Shown in pieces: positions 43,943 to 52,718 of a DNA stretch of 64,000 bases. The DNA is from CAYIHX01 sp964363305 (GTDB taxonomy: Bacteria; Bdellovibrionota; UBA1018). The stretch lies in the NCBI GenBank assembly GCA_964363305.1, contig CAYIHX010000014.1, forward strand, positions 1-64,000, written 5' to 3'. The notes under the pieces are model-generated. The model worked only from the letters and a program-made list of their open reading frames with translations. It did not search any database and was not told the origin of the DNA. How positions within the stretch are numbered: position 1 is the first letter of the stretch; every line of letters starts with the position of its first letter. The translations under genes were made by a program, and so were the position numbers.

Positions 43943-44104
43943 ATGCCAAACATTGAAATCAAAGCTCGCTATCTTGATCTGCACAGAGGTCGTGAAGTTG
44001 CGGATCGAAATCGACGGTTCGGAGTGGAGTGGGCTAGGCTTGTTTTTTTCTGTAGTAAACTTTTGCTTACTACAGCCCGTTTATTACAGGTTGTTGCAAA
44101 CTAG
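43943..44104 (+). pseudogene. 5' fragment of a CYTH-domain gene
   Basis: 53 codons starting at an ATG: MPNIEIKARYLDLHRGREVA is the N-terminus of class IV adenylate cyclase-like CYTH proteins, but the homology stops after about 25 residues and the frame then runs into A/T-rich sequence and a TAG. The rest of the gene is gone, so this marks an insertion or deletion junction close to the ICE integrase end. Confidence 0.6.
44050..44075. repeat. Perfect 9-bp inverted repeat
   Basis: CTGTAGTAA (44050-44058), 8 bases, TTACTACAG (44067-44075), preceded by a T-run. It lies at the broken end of the CYTH fragment, and could be an operator, part of a promoter for the folded RNA that follows, or a trace of a recombination event. 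Confidence 0.5.
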
Positions 44105-44192
44105 AGTATTTAGCGGGATTTCGGAGTATTTCCCCGAAATGAGCTAGAGAGCCTTTTTTTTAACGATGCGAAATGCGCCTGCCCCCTAACCT

Positions 44193-44331
44193 GAGAATCC
44201 TCCTCCTCGCCGACTTCCAGTCGGCTTCGTCGTCGTCGGTGAATTTCCTCAGCCATGCATCCTGCATGGCTGTCCGCGCCCGACATGCCTTGGGGCATGT
44301 CCGTCGCGGCCGGAAATTCCCTTCGATTCTC
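44193..44331 (+). ncRNA. Highly folded multi-branch RNA candidate
   Basis: Five pairings nest without conflict: GAGAATC (44193-44199) with GATTCTC (44325-44331); GAATTTCC (44241-44248) with GGAAATTC (44312-44319); hairpin 44209-44225 (GCCGAC/GTCGGC); hairpin 44251-44271 (AGCCATGCA/TGCATGGCT); hairpin 44282-44301 (GACATGCC/GGCATGTC) on a CCGCG/CGCGG base (44274-44278, 44305-44309). A strong terminator follows on the plus strand at 44351-44387. I do not recognise the family: it is not tmRNA, RNase P or SRP RNA by their core motifs. Open frames in it on either strand look unlike protein genes. Confidence 0.6.
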
Positions 44332-44350
44332 ATCATCCCCAGAAACACAA

Positions 44351-44387
44351 AAAGCCGACGAACCCTTCGGGCTCATCGGCTTTTTTT
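44351..44387 (+). terminator. Intrinsic terminator
   Basis: AAAGCCGA (44351-44358) pairs with TCGGCTTT (44376-44383), with CCC/GGG inside and a run of seven T after the stem. Works best on the plus strand, ending the folded RNA; the A-run on its left would also allow it to end minus-strand transcripts from the integrase gene. Confidence 0.8.
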
Positions 44388-44473
44388 GTTGGAGGTGACG
44401 AAGCACCTCGTTTATTTTCATGAACTTAGACGACATTGAGCCCTGAAGTAGCCAGCCGATCAGTTTGGGCATA

Positions 44474-45643
44474 CTACGCCCCGTTACGAAGGCCGTAGAG
44501 CTGCGCCGCCATTGCCGGTACAGAATCGCTCGTGAGAGCGGTCTGCACGCCTGGTAGCATCCTCAGCCCTTCGGTCGCCCCTTCAACCTCAATCCCAGCC
44601 ATGCGGATATACCTCTGCATAGTTTTGAGATCCTTCCAGCCACAAATCTTTTGGATCATGATGGCTGGTACCCCGCCCTGAATCAGTTGCGTTGCGAAAC
44701 AGGCTCGCAGCGCATGAAACCGGATCGAGGTCAGTCCTATGCCCAAACAAAACTTGCGTAGTTCCTGGGCCTGCATCCCTCGTGTCCATTGCCAATAACG
44801 CGGCAGGATATAAGGGGTGTGCCCCGTCTGGGGTCGGAGTTCTTGAAGGAGCATTGTTAGTTCGCTGGAGATGGGAACCGTCCGCCAACAGCCAGACTTC
44901 GTGCTCTTCACGCTCTTCAGCCGGCAGTTGTAGGATTTATTGACCGATATGGCCTTCTTTTCCCAATCTACATCCGACCACTTCAAGGCATAAAGCTCAC
45001 CACTTCGCATCCCCGTCAGAAGGGCCAATGCCCAAATCGGATACCAGGGATGTTGGTGCTTGTGAGCCTCGGTCAGCAGCCTTCGTATCTCGCCCCCCGT
45101 CAGGATTTCCGGTTTTTTTTCTTCCGGCCTGTCGAGCTGGGCGCCGATGGTTGGGCTGCGGTCCATTTCCTCGATGAGTCCGCTTTCAATTCCAAACACA
45201 AAGACCTGATTGAGCAGGCCCTTCATTCGCTTTTGAAAGCCGTGAGACCCGCCCTCAGTCCTGAGCTGAGTCAGCGTTTCTTTCACGTCGAACTTTGTGA
45301 GGCTTGAGGCCGGACGTTGCATCCACCCGGAAGTGCGCTTCCGAACGGCGGCAACGTAGTCGATGCGGGTTGTCTCAGCGAGGCGGGACGTGCCTTCTTT
45401 ATAAAGTGACTCCGCCCACGCATCGACTACCGCTTTCCAGCTTGAACCTTGAGCTTCTTTTTCCAAGAGTTCGCGTTCACATTCTCGAATCAGTTTCGTT
45501 TCTTCCCGTTCTGCTTCCCTCTGGGTTTTGCAACCCGCGAGTCTCCGTTGCGTACGGATTGCAGCATGAGTCTTACTCCTGACGTTGACGTACACTTTCC
45601 AAAGTGTTTCGCCCACGTCAGACACGTATGATGATATGGCCAT
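44474..45643 (-). CDS. Tyrosine recombinase (ICE integrase)
   Basis: A 389-residue integrase. N-terminal arm-binding part, core-binding SAM-like domain at about residues 65-165, catalytic domain with Arg213 (GMRSGEL), Lys249, His310 and Arg313 (FHALR), Trp336 and the nucleophile Tyr345 (MQRYIR). Adjacent excisionase gene and convergent folded RNA gene fit an ICE end. The His-to-Trp change at the fourth position is common in this family. Confidence 0.93.
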   Translation of the reverse strand: MAISSYVSDVGETLWKVYVNVRSKTHAAIRTQRRLAGCKTQREAEREETKLIRECERELLEKEAQGSSWKAVVDAWAESLYKEGTSRLAETTRIDYVAAVRKRTSGWMQRPASSLTKFDVKETLTQLRTEGGSHGFQKRMKGLLNQVFVFGIESGLIEEMDRSPTIGAQLDRPEEKKPEILTGGEIRRLLTEAHKHQHPWYPIWALALLTGMRSGELYALKWSDVDWEKKAISVNKSYNCRLKSVKSTKSGCWRTVPISSELTMLLQELRPQTGHTPYILPRYWQWTRGMQAQELRKFCLGIGLTSIRFHALRACFATQLIQGGVPAIMIQKICGWKDLKTMQRYIRMAGIEVEGATEGLRMLPGVQTALTSDSVPAMAAQLYGLRNGA

Positions 45644-45659
45644 TATATTGTTCCCTTGT

Positions 45660-45878
45660 TTAAAAAAGCGGAGTCAACATTTTGTCCAAATCGCTACGCA
45701 GAAACCTCAGCCGGTGTTTGAGGCGGTAGCATTTGATCTGCCCTCGCCAAACCAAGTTTCGCAACTGGCCGACCGACACGCGAATGTAAGCCGCAGCTTC
45801 TTTCGATGTCATCCATTTCATTTCAAAGAACTGCTGCGCTGATGAAATTCCATCAGCCTTGTTTATGCCTATAGACAT
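45660..45878 (-). CDS. Excisionase-like helix-turn-helix protein
   Basis: A 72-residue protein with the MerR-like winged helix of excisionases: WMTSKEAAAYIRVSVGQLRNLVWRG, KHRLRFLRSDLDKM. It lies 16 bp before the integrase gene on the same strand. Directionality factor for excision, by position and family. Confidence 0.82.
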   Translation of the reverse strand: MSIGINKADGISSAQQFFEMKWMTSKEAAAYIRVSVGQLRNLVWRGQIKCYRLKHRLRFLRSDLDKMLTPLF

Positions 45879-45879
45879 A

Positions 45880-46374
45880 TCACTTCCTCGTAACGTTTTC
45901 GACGGAATTCAGTGTGTCTTTTGCAGTCAGATGTTCCTGTTTTAGAGCTGTTTTATCGGTGTTTCCGTTAGTTTTTGGACCATCCGATTTTCGCTTCCTA
46001 ACGCGTGGCGCACTCGCCGCTGCGGGGCGGCGAGTGGCGAGGATGTCCTCAATTGTGACCGCCTCGCCCCGTGCCACGGCGGCCTTCAGCTCCTCCAGAG
46101 CCCACTCGCCGACCTTGATGGGGTCGAAGTACCGGGCCTCAAGCTCCTTTAGCTCACCAGCTGTGAGAGCTTCGGCGTGGCTCAACACCAGGAAATTAGC
46201 GAGGTCGCTTCTGGTGAGCTTGATGCCGGGCAACCGCCCGCCGACCTCCGTGGTCCATTGGGTGAGGCGATTAAGGGCATCCGCGTTGATCCAGATGCGA
46301 TCAGGATGTCGGGTGTGTCCTCGCCGCTTCTTGTCAGGCTCCAGCGCAGGGGCGCCGGCTACGGCATGGTCCAT
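45880..46374 (-). CDS. Hypothetical ICE protein, possible relaxosome accessory
   Basis: A 164-residue basic protein. The first 80 residues have a ribbon-helix-helix-like pattern (RIWINADALNRLTQWTTEVG, LTRSDLANFLV), as in MobC/TraM-type accessory proteins; the rest is an acidic helix and a lysine-rich tail. One base before the excisionase gene and overlapping the lipoprotein gene by 16 bases. DNA-binding role in transfer is inference. Confidence 0.6.
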   Translation of the reverse strand: MDHAVAGAPALEPDKKRRGHTRHPDRIWINADALNRLTQWTTEVGGRLPGIKLTRSDLANFLVLSHAEALTAGELKELEARYFDPIKVGEWALEELKAAVARGEAVTIEDILATRRPAAASAPRVRKRKSDGPKTNGNTDKTALKQEHLTAKDTLNSVENVTRK

Positions 46375-46778
46375 ACGGTCCCCCTTTCGATTTTATAAGA
46401 GTAGTGGCCCTTCTCATAGCTGTGGCCATCATCTGAGATGTGGTCAGGCACCCAGATGCGCTGTACCCTGGGCGACAGCATCGGCGGCGCATCGGGGTCT
46501 TCAGGGTTGAGCGCTGTGCCCATGACTTCGACGCGCTTTTCTTTCTTGGGCTCGGTCAGCCACCCAATAAGTGCACCGATGGCGGCGCCGCTCGCCGCTC
46601 CAATGAGCGTACCGGGTATGGCGCCGTTTGGTGAGTCGATGGTGTGACCGGCTACGGTGCCGCCGATACTTCCGGCAGTAGCGCCGATGGTTGCTCCAAT
46701 GAAGGCATTACTCTTCATAGTGGCACATCCGGTGAGCATGAGGCTTGAAGCTGTGAACAAAACAAAGAGTTTTGTCAT
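46359..46778 (-). CDS. Glycine-zipper lipoprotein
   Basis: A 139-residue lipoprotein: signal ending in the lipobox LTGC (cysteine about residue 18), then a long glycine zipper (GATIGATAGSIGGTVAG, GTLIGAASGAAIGALIG) that inserts in membranes, then a polar C-terminus. Similar proteins occur in conjugation clusters as envelope or exclusion components. Start at 46778; the frame continues upstream without signal features. Confidence 0.75.
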   Translation of the reverse strand: MTKLFVLFTASSLMLTGCATMKSNAFIGATIGATAGSIGGTVAGHTIDSPNGAIPGTLIGAASGAAIGALIGWLTEPKKEKRVEVMGTALNPEDPDAPPMLSPRVQRIWVPDHISDDGHSYEKGHYSYKIERGTVWTMP

Positions 46779-46836
46779 GGGCAGGACTCCAATGGAAAAG
46801 GCGGGCAATAAAGCGGGAGTAGATGGAAAGGTCTAC

Positions 46837-47718
46837 TCAGTCACGAAAATCGCCGAGCTGGTAACTGCGGTAAGAGTCTGAAGTATGTGGGCTTTTTCGA
46901 GTATCAAGAAGGGAGTGAACCAGGACTGATCCTGATGTCTTCATGGCCTTTTCCTGCGGTTTTCCCATGAGCAGTGTTGCCATGCTCTGACCTAGATCGG
47001 GGCCAGCAATGACTTCGGCGTCCCATCCATGCTGCTTAAAATCATCGAGCAAGATGAAGTCATGCGGGTCTTGCCCCGAATGATTCTGGCGAAGCATATG
47101 TGTTCGTATGGTCAATGCCTGGGAGCGTCGGGGAACAAGCCATAATACACGGGTGATGCTGCTGTAGTACCCGTAGAAGTCAGCGACCTTCCCGTAGTCA
47201 TCGTCTCGCTTCTGGGAGAGTTCGACTTCGATGGCAAACGTCGCGGGCTGTCCTCTGAATAAAACCCGCGAGTACCCGTCAGGCCGGTGTGTATCAGTCC
47301 GTGGTATCCAGTCAGGGTAGGTTTCCAACGGAAGCCGGCGGAGTTGCTGCTCGGAAAACATAGCCGCACCCTTAGGCTTCTCGATAAACCAATCCCCCAG
47401 ATGGAATGCGGCAAGCAGCAGGTCGTGTCCGGCGTGTTCTGATTTGTAGCCTTCGTCTGCCGACTCCGGCAGGAATTCACGGATGGCTTCAAATCCCCTC
47501 CGATCCAAGGAGCAAACGAACTTCTGGCCGAAGCCGTCTGACTTCATCTGGATGAGGCCAGCGTGCCTCAGAGCCAGTAGGCGGTTGTAGGCAGTTTTCG
47601 GTGAGGAATTCTGGAAAAACTTCTTGGTGAGTGCCGCGATGGTCGATACTTTCCATTTCCAAAGGAAAAGAAGCAGCGGCACGTCGCGAGTCTCGGACAG
47701 GACGACATTCTTTTTCAT
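46837..47718 (-). CDS. Replication-relaxation-like protein
   Basis: A 293-residue protein resembling the Replic_Relax family of plasmids and ICEs: N-terminal winged helix (TAYNRLLALRHAGLIQMKSDG) and a C-terminal nuclease-like fold with RPDGY, FAIEVELSQK and a conserved tyrosine-lysine helix (YGKVADFYGYY). The EVELSQK segment matches the D/E-xK core of PD-(D/E)xK folds. It overlaps the FtsK-like gene by 4 bases. As no relaxase is seen elsewhere it is a candidate for DNA processing. Confidence 0.7.
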   Translation of the reverse strand: MKKNVVLSETRDVPLLLFLWKWKVSTIAALTKKFFQNSSPKTAYNRLLALRHAGLIQMKSDGFGQKFVCSLDRRGFEAIREFLPESADEGYKSEHAGHDLLLAAFHLGDWFIEKPKGAAMFSEQQLRRLPLETYPDWIPRTDTHRPDGYSRVLFRGQPATFAIEVELSQKRDDDYGKVADFYGYYSSITRVLWLVPRRSQALTIRTHMLRQNHSGQDPHDFILLDDFKQHGWDAEVIAGPDLGQSMATLLMGKPQEKAMKTSGSVLVHSLLDTRKSPHTSDSYRSYQLGDFRD

Positions 47719-49166
47719 TCAGGGTTCCTCGCCGTCGTGCTTGAGACACGGTGCGGCTCCAAGAGGCTATCGGCGGTCTCCGTCTCGAGATACGGCGTTT
47801 GGAGCTCAACCATATCGGCGCCCGCCTTCCATATCGCCCGTCCGGGGATGGGCGGTAGCTCGGTGGCCCGTCCCACGCCGAGCACGGTGATGCTCGAGGC
47901 ATCATTGAGCATCTGAAAGCACAGCACTCCGGTCAGATTCGCCTTCACCTGGGGATCGAGGGACTTTGCGTCAGGGCGTTGGGTTGCAATAACGAGATGG
48001 ACCCCGACGCTACGCCCCTGGCGAGCGACTTGGCTGAGCACCCGACGGGCGGTCTGGATTTCTTTTGCATCGGCATGGGCGCCGGCAAGAAACATCTCGG
48101 CCGCTTCATCGACAACAAGGACGTGGCGGCCGAGGTTTCCCGAAAAGTGGACATCCCTTGCAGGTTTTCTTTTCTCACTCGAAAGAGCGAGATAGGCATC
48201 AATATCTTTGCAGTCATTTGCTTTCAGCAGCGCCATGCGGCCTGTCAGGGTCGACTCAATATTTTTCAGGTTGGCTACGGCCTGCGTGACATTAGGGATG
48301 ACCTTGATCCGCTTCAAATTCTCAAAGGTCTGGAACTCAAGGCCACCCTTCAGGTCGATGAGGGTGAATTCAAAGTCGGCGTTATTGAGATAGAGGGTTG
48401 TGATCAAGCCACGCAGGAATGTCGATTTACCGCCGCCGGTTTGTCCAGCCACCATGAGGTGCGGTACCTTGGCGAGTGACGCCATCAGTTCTTTGGCTCT
48501 GGTCTTGCCAACAACGAAGGTCAGCGGTGGCATCGCCTGGATGTTTTCGATCTTTGTCAGCTCGGGCATCGGTGAATGGGAGTAGATGATATCCAGGGTT
48601 CCCCGCACCCGATTCTCCCGGAGTTCGTCAATGTAGACCTGGAGGCTGCTCTCAAGGACTGGCTTTGCCTTCTCGAATTGCTCTCGTGAGAAGCCGCCAC
48701 GGCCCAGTCGCAGTTTCCTCGTGAACTCATCCACAGGATAATCGGAGATGAATGACGGGAATTTCCCGAGGACGTTTCTCAGGCCAGCCTGCGAGAAGAC
48801 CTCAGTCAGCCGGCGGATGAGCCTGGTGCGCAGGCCCGCCTGGATCAGCCCCCACATCCAAAACCCGCTGAGGGTCGCGATTCCAATATAGAGATAGTAG
48901 TAAAGTGGATTCACCGGGTAGATGCGTCCAAGTCCAAAACGCTGAAGGGCACGCAAATCGAGATGCAGCAAGATGGCGAGGCCAACCATGTTAGCCCACA
49001 AAATGCATTCGCCGAGTGGAATGCGCTTGGTACGAATGCCCTGATAGGCTTCGATGTAGGGCCGAGCGATAAAATAGAGCGCGTTTTCGGCATGCTTGAA
49101 CCAATCGACCTGGGAGAAATACCCAATGTTGCTGCTAGATTTCTGCTGCGTATTTGTATTCATCAT
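47715..49166 (-). CDS. FtsK/TraD-like DNA translocase (coupling protein)
   Basis: A 483-residue ATPase. Two membrane segments at about residues 51-70 and 90-110, Walker A GQTGGGKS at 241-248, Walker B HVLVVDEAAE at about 348-357, then the FtsK motif ATQRPDAKSLDPQVKANL. It would move DNA to the secretion channel. Closest in type to FtsK-like coupling proteins of ICEs rather than VirD4. Confidence 0.88.
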   Translation of the reverse strand: MMNTNTQQKSSSNIGYFSQVDWFKHAENALYFIARPYIEAYQGIRTKRIPLGECILWANMVGLAILLHLDLRALQRFGLGRIYPVNPLYYYLYIGIATLSGFWMWGLIQAGLRTRLIRRLTEVFSQAGLRNVLGKFPSFISDYPVDEFTRKLRLGRGGFSREQFEKAKPVLESSLQVYIDELRENRVRGTLDIIYSHSPMPELTKIENIQAMPPLTFVVGKTRAKELMASLAKVPHLMVAGQTGGGKSTFLRGLITTLYLNNADFEFTLIDLKGGLEFQTFENLKRIKVIPNVTQAVANLKNIESTLTGRMALLKANDCKDIDAYLALSSEKRKPARDVHFSGNLGRHVLVVDEAAEMFLAGAHADAKEIQTARRVLSQVARQGRSVGVHLVIATQRPDAKSLDPQVKANLTGVLCFQMLNDASSITVLGVGRATELPPIPGRAIWKAGADMVELQTPYLETETADSLLEPHRVSSTTARNPE

Positions 49167-50068
49167 CAGTTCCCTTGAAAAAGGACGTAGATTTCGGTGT
49201 CGGCAGGGACTTCGAAAGTGGCAGGCTTATTGCGCATGTCAGACATGATTTCGCGGGACTGATCGAGCGTCGCGGTTGCGGCGCCATTGAGCATGGCGTT
49301 TCTCAGCGTTGGCCTGGTGATGGCGACACCGCCTTCGCCCTGGGTATCCTGAAGAGCCGTCGTCATACCGCCCGCGAAGTTAAGGCCGATGCCGCTGGCA
49401 AGCCGGAGCGCCTGATTCCCAACCTTTGATCCTTTAAGGCCGGGGATTTTATCATCCGCGTCGCACGCCTGGGCGCTGATCGTGTCGAATGCTCCATCGC
49501 GATAGACCATCTGCGTAAATCTAATCGTGAGCCGGTCATCCCCAGACTGCCCATTGCCAAGGAGGATCGTGCCCTGCTCAACCAATGTTTCGCCATTGAG
49601 CGTGAATCCCTCAGTGACCTGGGCACGGACGGGGCCATTTGACGCACCACTTAAAAGTGTTGCCTTGAGAAATGAGCCAGGAGGAATTTTGCCTGACCTT
49701 GGACGTTGAACAAGTTGAGGGCCGCTGAACCTCTTTTTTTGTGCGGTGCCGTTTTCTCGCACATTCGCCGTGGGCCTGATGGACTGCCCGCCGCTATTAG
49801 CGACGCTTGGGACATCATGCACGGCCTGGGTCTGAATGGTTTCAGGCGAAGAGATCCCATCAGATCTCGATTTTGATGAGACGGGCTCGGGTGTGCCTTG
49901 AATGATGATGGCGCCCGTGAGCGCCAGGAAAGATAGGCCCGCGACGTAGAGGACGTGCCGGGACACGAGGGTCCGTTTTTTTCCATCTTGCTGATAGAAA
50001 AGGCCCTTCGCCCATTGATACTTAGTGCCTGTGTCGGCTTCGATGGAAACCCGCGTATCGTCACTCAT
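49166..50068 (-). CDS. VirB10/TrbI-like channel scaffold
   Basis: A 300-residue protein starting at the ATG at 50068 (8-base overlap with the VirB9-like gene). One membrane anchor near residues 35-55, a proline/serine-rich periplasmic spacer, and the C-terminal VirB10 barrel (LLSGASNGPVRAQVTEGFTLNG, IGLNFAGGMTTALQ, VPADTEIYVLF). It spans the envelope and links inner and outer membrane parts of the channel. Confidence 0.88.
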   Translation of the reverse strand: MSDDTRVSIEADTGTKYQWAKGLFYQQDGKKRTLVSRHVLYVAGLSFLALTGAIIIQGTPEPVSSKSRSDGISSPETIQTQAVHDVPSVANSGGQSIRPTANVRENGTAQKKRFSGPQLVQRPRSGKIPPGSFLKATLLSGASNGPVRAQVTEGFTLNGETLVEQGTILLGNGQSGDDRLTIRFTQMVYRDGAFDTISAQACDADDKIPGLKGSKVGNQALRLASGIGLNFAGGMTTALQDTQGEGGVAITRPTLRNAMLNGAATATLDQSREIMSDMRNKPATFEVPADTEIYVLFQGN

Positions 50069-50507
50069 GTGATTTCCCCTTCTGTTTGGAGATGGGTGGC
50101 TTTTTTGGGGCCTCCAGCGCATCACGAACGAGGACGATGGTGTCCCCTCCGGCCGGCACCGCCTCCAGGTCGAACGCAAACCGTCGTCCTTCGAGGTAAA
50201 CAAAAAGATCAGAGTGTGAGCGCGCCGAGAGTGCTGCGATAGCGAGGTCATTTTCTACGTACTCGACGGCGAAAATGCCCTGATTCCCCAAGATGACCTT
50301 TGCTGGCTTGCTGGGGAAACTTAGGATGGTGCTGCGACCGGGCGATACAAGTATCCGTGCGACGGTCATCTGGTCCAGCTTCACCGTGCGGACGCCCTTT
50401 GCGTGGGCATGGTGATAGCAGAAGAAGGCGACGAGCACGGAGAATACGAACATCGCAGTGAAGTCCACATCGAGGAATATCCGCAAAGCGGCGGTGATGC
50501 GTTTCAT
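50061..50507 (-). CDS. VirB9/TraK-like outer-channel protein
   Basis: A 148-residue protein with an export signal (residues 10-36) and the N-terminal domain of VirB9/TraK: TVARILVSPGRSTILSFPSKPAKVILGN, LFVYLEGRRFAFDLEAVP. It is short; the C-terminal domain that contacts VirB7 and VirB10 in VirB9 is missing or replaced. Overlaps the TraE-like gene by 4 bases. Confidence 0.72.
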   Translation of the reverse strand: MKRITAALRIFLDVDFTAMFVFSVLVAFFCYHHAHAKGVRTVKLDQMTVARILVSPGRSTILSFPSKPAKVILGNQGIFAVEYVENDLAIAALSARSHSDLFVYLEGRRFAFDLEAVPAGGDTIVLVRDALEAPKKPPISKQKGKSHE

Positions 50508-51040
50508 TGCTTACCCTCCGGCTTGGGTTGCTCGGTTTTCACAAGCTGGAGCCCATAAGGGTTGTTCTCGGTGCGAGGCGTCGTTGCAATCGCCGCCGTG
50601 AGGGGAAACAGGAACGCTGAGCGAATCTGTGCCACCGCTATAAGGCGGTCAGCTTCGATAGCGATGCTGTTCCCATTTGTCTTCATGCTACGCACGATTA
50701 CGAACTGGGACATGCTGCGCGTACTGAGTTCTTTTTGCTCTCGGGCACGCGAGACGACCTCTTCAGTGGACAGGTAGTCAGGAATCGGGGTCGCGTCGGA
50801 ATTGAAACGCTGGCGAATGGCCTCGCGCACAAAGATTTCAATCTCAGCGGCGCTATGCGACGTGGCAGATGGATCAAGGGCGCGGCTAAAACAACCACGC
50901 TCGATCAATAACGGCTCTCGGATAGAAAGCCGCGCCGCTGTGATGGCAAGTGTCGTGGACACGAGTGCCAGCGAAGCTACGGCAACTTTCAATGTTACGT
51001 TCTGGGCAGCGGTCGCCGCCCACGCAGCACTAAAACGCAT
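50504..51040 (-). CDS. TraE/VirB8-like protein
   Basis: A 178-residue bitopic protein: one membrane segment near residues 20-38, then a mixed fold ending in the family motif ENNPYGLQLV, as in TraE of F-type systems. Assembly factor in the periplasm. Confidence 0.72.
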   Translation of the reverse strand: MRFSAAWAATAAQNVTLKVAVASLALVSTTLAITAARLSIREPLLIERGCFSRALDPSATSHSAAEIEIFVREAIRQRFNSDATPIPDYLSTEEVVSRAREQKELSTRSMSQFVIVRSMKTNGNSIAIEADRLIAVAQIRSAFLFPLTAAIATTPRTENNPYGLQLVKTEQPKPEGKQ

Positions 51041-51043
51041 GGT

Positions 51044-52030
51044 CTACTCCTTGTCAGGTGATTGTCCTGACGGTGAATTCTGAGCAGTGGGGCTATGCGG
51101 TGTCTGAGCCTTGCGGTTTGGATTCGACTTGCGTGCCGTGGGCTGCGGCTTACCGCTGAGCCGTTGCTGAACTTTGGAGACGCCTGAGGCGATAGCGTTT
51201 TTCGCCTTTGAGGCCACCTGATAGGTCTTCTTGCCTTTGGAATAGGCACTCTTCATCGCATTAAACGGTGCCGCCATGGTGGCACCGGCAACGATCCCTC
51301 CTGCTGATGTGGCAAGACCCGCAAACCCAGATCCGGCGAGAGCGTGGACCACCATGGGTGTGAGCAACAACGATCCAGCGAGAATCAGATTGAGAAAGAT
51401 CACCGTAGCAAAGGGTACGTTCTGATCCGGCTTACTGATGTCGGAGAGCGCAAAGCTCCAAAGCAGGGTTGCAAGCACCGACAGCACGATTTTCCAGCAC
51501 CCCACTTCAATGAGTGAGCGATAGAGCGACTTGGTCGCGCCCGCAGTGGCCGGCAGAACATACAGGGCAATCAGAAGGGGGGAGAAAACATAGAGGATCG
51601 TCCAGGTGTAGAGCATGAATGCCTGGATTCCGTGAACCGCGATAAAAAGCATGAGAAAGGTCACAAATGAGATGATCTGCACCAGGGTTTCTTTAAGGCT
51701 TAATAACGAGAGCGAGAATTCGCCCAGCTTGTCCCCCATTTTTGCCACGACGAGATTGAGTTGGTTGAGATCACCAAGCTTATCGGCGAGCCCATCAACG
51801 GCATCGGCGATGGTATTGCTCACCTCTGAATAGGTATGCAGAAGAAGCGCCGCAATCAGCGCGCGCCCGACGAGAACCGAAAACGACGGCACTCCGCCGA
51901 GCGGCCACTTGAAGTACTCAAGGAAAATACCGAGCAACAAAAAAACGGTTATGAGCGCATAGAAAAGGTTGTAAAAAATGTCGTGAACCTGATGGGCCTG
52001 GCCGGCCAACCACGATACGTTACTGAGCAT
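51044..52030 (-). CDS. VirB6/TrbL-like polytopic membrane protein
   Basis: A 328-residue protein with six or seven membrane segments over residues 18-240 and a basic, proline-rich cytoplasmic tail (about 290-328). The pattern, with an amphipathic stretch around residues 90-110, is that of TrbL/VirB6 channel components. Confidence 0.83.
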   Translation of the reverse strand: MLSNVSWLAGQAHQVHDIFYNLFYALITVFLLLGIFLEYFKWPLGGVPSFSVLVGRALIAALLLHTYSEVSNTIADAVDGLADKLGDLNQLNLVVAKMGDKLGEFSLSLLSLKETLVQIISFVTFLMLFIAVHGIQAFMLYTWTILYVFSPLLIALYVLPATAGATKSLYRSLIEVGCWKIVLSVLATLLWSFALSDISKPDQNVPFATVIFLNLILAGSLLLTPMVVHALAGSGFAGLATSAGGIVAGATMAAPFNAMKSAYSKGKKTYQVASKAKNAIASGVSKVQQRLSGKPQPTARKSNPNRKAQTPHSPTAQNSPSGQSPDKE

Positions 52031-52031
52031 A

Positions 52032-52718
52032 TTAAAACCTCGGTACGCTGAAGTCGGCGCGCTCGGACTGCATGGATGACTTCAGCGCCGCACTGTCGGA
52101 AAGAATCTGACGGGTGGTGTCTTTGTCTTTTTTGTTCTCAATGGCGAGGGTCTGCGCCTGAATCTTGAGGCCAGTTGCTTGCGCGCGGAGACTTTGATTC
52201 ATGACGTGGAGCATGACGCCGAGGGATTCGGCGGTAAGCTTTTGGGCACCCCCCGGCGATGCCGTGTGGCTGGCGGATTTGATGCGTTCGCCAACGTCGT
52301 CGACCTGCGCCGTGTAGCCATAGATCGAATTATTGAGCGCGACCGCTTCGGCGGCACTGCGGTCGGCATCTTGCTGTACCCGCAGGTCTCTGGATGGCGC
52401 AGCGATGCCATAGATGCCTTGAACGCCCTGCAACGCCAGCTCCACCTGAGTCCAGTTTCCGTATATCCCGGGATCACTATGCGGACTGATGGTCCGCATG
52501 AGGTTCAATGAGTCGTTGATACCGCGATTGATGTCGCGGATGAGACCCAAGCTGTCTTGGCCCGTGGAAAGGATCTGGCGGAGCTGGGCCAGCTGCTGGA
52601 TGGCTTGAACCAAAATCTGGCCCAAAACCATGATGTCGCCGCCGAACATATCGGAGCGCGCCGTATTGGGGATCATCAGAGCGAAGAGTGCGACAAAGAC
52701 TCCAAAGCGCTTTTTCAT
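52032..52718 (-). CDS. VirB5/TrbJ-like exported protein
   Basis: A 228-residue protein with a signal peptide ending at ARSD and long helices (LVQAIQQLAQLRQILSTGQ; SLRAQATGLKIQAQTLAIE). Between VirB4- and VirB6-like genes, the place of VirB5/TrbJ, a minor pilus component. Start overlaps the VirB4 stop as ATGA. Confidence 0.82.
   Translation of the reverse strand: MKKRFGVFVALFALMIPNTARSDMFGGDIMVLGQILVQAIQQLAQLRQILSTGQDSLGLIRDINRGINDSLNLMRTISPHSDPGIYGNWTQVELALQGVQGIYGIAAPSRDLRVQQDADRSAAEAVALNNSIYGYTAQVDDVGERIKSASHTASPGGAQKLTAESLGVMLHVMNQSLRAQATGLKIQAQTLAIENKKDKDTTRQILSDSAALKSSMQSERADFSVPRF

Noticed and set aside
44110..44472. Minus-strand frames over the folded RNA that read as arginine-rich proteins
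   Set aside because: The nested perfect stems explain the sequence better than any frame; the frames have no ribosome-binding site and cross a terminator.
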